Source: Gaiellasilicea sp963794385
GTDB lineage: Bacteria > Actinomycetota > Thermoleophilia > Gaiellales > Gaiellaceae
Assembly: GCA_963794385.1 (NCBI GenBank)
Contig: CAWCDT010000014.1
Coordinates: 14,471-78,470, forward strand
DNA: 64,000 nucleotides
Direction of reading: 5' to 3'
Position numbers and translations under genes: made by a program. Below the pieces are notes generated by a model. It was not told the origin of the DNA. It ran no database searches and saw nothing but the letters and a program-made list of their open reading frames with translations. Shown here piece after piece: positions 61,946 through 64,000 of this stretch (position 1 is the stretch's first letter; every line of letters starts with the position of its first letter).

Positions 61946-62537
61946 CCCCGAACATGCTCACCGCCGCCGGCGTCACGCTCTGCGCGGTCGGCGCCGTGCT
62001 CGTCTACTTCGAGTACCGCAGCGAGTGGTTCTACTTCTTCGGCGGGCTCGCATTCGTCGTCGGCTCGATCCTCGACATCCTCGACGGCGCGCTCGCCCGT
62101 GCAGGCGGCAAGCAGACGCCGTTCGGCGGCTTCCTCGACTCGACCCTCGACCGCGTCGGCGAAGGGCTGATGCTCGGCGCGATCGCGCTCGTCTTCATGC
62201 GCGACGGCAAGGAGCTCGCGCTCGCGCTCGCCGTGGCCGCGATCGGCGGCTCCTTCCTCGTCCCGTACGCCCGCGCGAAGGCGGAAGGGCTGGGGATCAA
62301 GGCCGACGTCGGCATCGGCTCGCGGGCCGAGCGCGTGGTGGTCATCTCGATCGGGCCTGGCGCTCGCTCCCTGGGGCGTGCTCCCCTGGGCGATCGGCGT
62401 GCTCGCGCTGACCGCCTGGGTCACGGTCGCTGCAGCGGATCCTGCACGTCCGCCGCGAGCTCGCAGCAGCGCGCTCCGCTGATCGCCGCGCCAACGAACG
62501 CGTCGCACGTCGTGCCAACGCTCGTCGAGTGCTATAG
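61942..62537 (+). CDS. CDP-alcohol phosphatidyltransferase, likely phosphatidylinositol-phosphate synthase, frameshifted
   Basis: From GTG 61942: VTPNMLTAAGVTLCAVGAVL, then the catalytic signature spread over VGSILDILDGALARAGGKQT and PFGGFLDSTLDRVGEGLML, i.e. D-x2-D-G-x2-A-R, later G-x3-D-x3-D. Sense is kept until about 62356 (one extra C: ATCGGGCCTGG), then LALAPWGVLPWAIGVLALTA; near 62430 a second extra base leads into QRILHVRRELAAARSADRRA, ending ANARRVL at TAG 62535-62537. Length is two more than a multiple of three, fitting two extra bases; repaired, 197 residues. The neighbouring inositol-phosphate synthase makes inositol phosphate the likely acceptor with CDP-diacylglycerol. The stop lies within the promoter of the next gene. 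Confidence 0.8.
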
Positions 62538-62562
62538 TGCTAGCAGTTTGGCTGCTAGCACT
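62533..62562 (+). promoter_or_regulatory. Promoter and double-palindrome operator of the RHH-Ino1 gene
   Basis: TATAGT at 62533-62538 is a good -10 element; no clear -35 is seen. Overlapping it, 62536-62562 is a perfect inverted repeat with 11-bp arms (AGTGCTAGCAG and its complement) around TTTGG. Each arm contains the self-complementary octamer TGCTAGCA; their centres are 15 bases apart. The expected start of transcription falls inside the repeat, a classic repressor position. The next gene encodes ribbon-helix-helix repeats, the likely ligand. A further GCTAGCAC is at 62926-62933. Confidence 0.7.
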
Positions 62563-62583
62563 TCTCATAGAGAGCGGACGAGC

Positions 62584-64000
62584 GTGCTCGTCCGCATGCC
62601 CGGCTCGCTCAAGCGCGCGCTCGTCCGCGAGGTCGCGCGGCGCGAGTCGAACCTGAACGACGTCGCCGTCGCCCTGCTCTCGGAGCGGTTCGGCGTCCCC
62701 TTCTCCCCCAGCGGCCGCCGCCGCAAGGCGATCCCCGGCGCGGCCGGCGCGGTCGTCCTGCGCATGCCGCCCGAGCTCCGCCGCGAGCTCAAGGCCGCCG
62801 CCCGCCGCCGGGGCAGCAACGTCAACGACCTCGTGCTCCTCACGCTCTCCGAGGAGCTCGAGATCCCCTTCGCCTCCAATCGAAAGGACACCCCCATGGC
62901 TTCGACCGCCTCGACGAACGGCCGCGCTAGCACCTCCGACAAGGTGCGCGTCGCGATCGTCGGCGTCGGCAACTGCGCGAACTCGCTCTTGCAGGGCGTG
63001 CAGTACTACAAGGAGGCCCCGGACGACCAGTTCGTCCCCGGGCTCATGCACGTGAACCTCGGCGGCTATCACATCCGCGACATCGAGTTCACCGCCGCGT
63101 TCGACGTGACCGCGGAGAAGGTCGGCAAGGACCTCGCCGACGCGATCTGGGCGCATCCGAACGACACGATCAAGTTCGCCGACGTGCCGAAGACGGGCAT
63201 CAAGGTCAACCGCGGCATGACCCACGACGGGATCGGCAAGTACCTCTCCGAGATCGTCACGAAGGCGCCCGGCGAGACCGACGACATCGTCGGGATCCTC
63301 CGCGAGACGCAGACCGACGTCGTCGTCAGCTACCTGCCGGTCGGCTCCGAGGCCGCGGCCAAGTGGTATGCCGAGCAGTGCCTCGAGGCCGGCGTCGCGC
63401 TCGTCAACTGCATGCCCGTCTTCATCGCGCGCGAGAACTACTGGCAGAAGCGCTTCGAGGAGAAGGGCCTGCCGATCATCGGCGACGACATCAAGTCGCA
63501 GGTCGGCGCGACCATCACCCACCGCGTGCTCACGAGCCTCTTCCGCGAGCGCGGCGTCAAGCTCGACAAGACGATGCAGCTGAACGTCGGCGGCAACTCC
63601 GACTTCCTCAACATGCTCGAGCGCGACCGCCTCGAGTCGAAGAAGATCTCGAAGACGAACGCGGTCACGTCGATGCTCGACTACGACCTCGGCGACGGCA
63701 ATGTCCACGTCGGCCCGTCGGACTACGTGCCGTGGCTGACCGATCGCAAGTGGGCCTACATCCGGATGGAGGGCTCGTCGTTCGGCGACGTGCCTCTGAA
63801 CGTCGAGCTGAAGCTCGAGGTCTGGGACTCGCCGAACTCGGCCGGGATCGTGATCGACGCGGTCCGCCTCGCCAAGCTGGCACTCAACAACGGGGTCGCA
63901 GGCGCGCTCGAAGGCCCGTCGAGCTACCTGATGAAGTCGCCGCCGAAGCAGATCGTCGACGACGAGGCCCACGAGGCGACCGAGCGCTTCATCGCCCAGA
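62584..64000 (+). CDS. ino1: Tandem ribbon-helix-helix / inositol-1-phosphate synthase fusion (3' end cut by window edge)
   Basis: Frame from GTG 62584 (ATG 62596 also possible). Residues 2-40 and 58-96 are two ungapped 39-residue repeats, 17 positions identical, of ribbon-helix-helix type: LVRMPGSLKRALVREVARR with SNLNDVAVALLSE, and VLRMPPELRRELKAAARRR with SNVNDLVLLTLSE. From M105 the protein is an actinobacterial Ino1: VRVAIVGVGNCANSLLQGVQ, VSYLPVGSEAAAKWYAEQ, GDDIKSQVGATITHRVL, MQLNVGGNSDFLNMLERDRL, KLEVWDSPNSAGIVIDAVRL. It makes inositol 1-phosphate from glucose 6-phosphate. AAAGGA with good spacing precedes ATG 62896 (M105), so a shorter enzyme may also be made. Only the last few codons are missing. 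Given nearby indels, the fusion needs confirmation. Confidence 0.9.
   Translation, partial: MLVRMPGSLKRALVREVARRESNLNDVAVALLSERFGVPFSPSGRRRKAIPGAAGAVVLRMPPELRRELKAAARRRGSNVNDLVLLTLSEELEIPFASNRKDTPMASTASTNGRASTSDKVRVAIVGVGNCANSLLQGVQYYKEAPDDQFVPGLMHVNLGGYHIRDIEFTAAFDVTAEKVGKDLADAIWAHPNDTIKFADVPKTGIKVNRGMTHDGIGKYLSEIVTKAPGETDDIVGILRETQTDVVVSYLPVGSEAAAKWYAEQCLEAGVALVNCMPVFIARENYWQKRFEEKGLPIIGDDIKSQVGATITHRVLTSLFRERGVKLDKTMQLNVGGNSDFLNMLERDRLESKKISKTNAVTSMLDYDLGDGNVHVGPSDYVPWLTDRKWAYIRMEGSSFGDVPLNVELKLEVWDSPNSAGIVIDAVRLAKLALNNGVAGALEGPSSYLMKSPPKQIVDDEAHEATERFIAQ

Overview
This window is about 70% GC and densely packed. It reads as chromosome of a high-GC actinobacterium. Inference: a deep-branching lineage, plausibly class Thermoleophilia, because the gene order from DUF501 to rsmI matches the core block known from Mycobacterium (the Rv1003 to Rv1026 neighbourhood) while the gene content around it is non-mycobacterial (pseudouridine catabolism, an HTH-receiver fusion, a repeat-bearing secreted protein). 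No insertion sequence, prophage, CRISPR array or rRNA was found; one tRNA (Gln) is present.

Layout. 0-1.6 kb: HTH-receiver fusion, two small unknowns, DUF501. 1.6-25.4 kb: housekeeping block, mostly minus strand: divIC, an in-frame eno-pyk frame, mazG, a PrsA-like lipoprotein, mfd, (greA and DUF4260 on plus), pth, rplY, three damaged genes at 13.0-15.1 kb, prs, glmU, tRNA-Gln, ispE, rsmA, tatD, metG, an M23 peptidase, rsmI, a ROK kinase. 25.4-41 kb: LCP protein, FmdB, glycosyltransferase, psuK-psuG-enolase-superfamily operon, GYD protein, nucleosidase, oligoendopeptidase F, an S9 peptidase, a secreted repeat protein, a large LuxR regulator, cupin, GFA enzyme. 41-47.5 kb: the chaperone operon dnaK-grpE-dnaJ-hspR-clpB. 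47.5-54 kb: transporters, an M29 aminopeptidase, a DUF4394 protein with an ECF sigma/anti-sigma pair, CsbD. 54-61 kb: molybdenum-cofactor genes (xdhC, moaA and a two-subunit hydroxylase) with a cupredoxin and an XRE-cupin regulator. 61-64 kb: a phosphatidylinositol module (PAP2-like protein, CDP-alcohol phosphotransferase, inositol-phosphate synthase).

The most unusual locus is at the right end. Inositol-1-phosphate synthase is read in frame behind two tandem ribbon-helix-helix repeats, directly downstream of a perfect inverted repeat carrying two TGCTAGCA palindromes that overlaps a likely promoter. This looks like a self-regulating enzyme: a DNA-binding domain and the biosynthetic enzyme in one frame, with its own operator. 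Other points are the eno-pyk reading frame, an identical 23-bp palindrome at two distant intercistronic sites, palindromic elements inside ispE and between tatD and metG, and an 18-bp operator in front of the XRE-cupin gene.

Caution: about a dozen conserved genes here are each split by a single-base indel, often in a short G or C run. That pattern suggests assembly error more than decay. Coordinates for those genes cover the whole frameshifted locus, and in-frame fusions need read-level confirmation.
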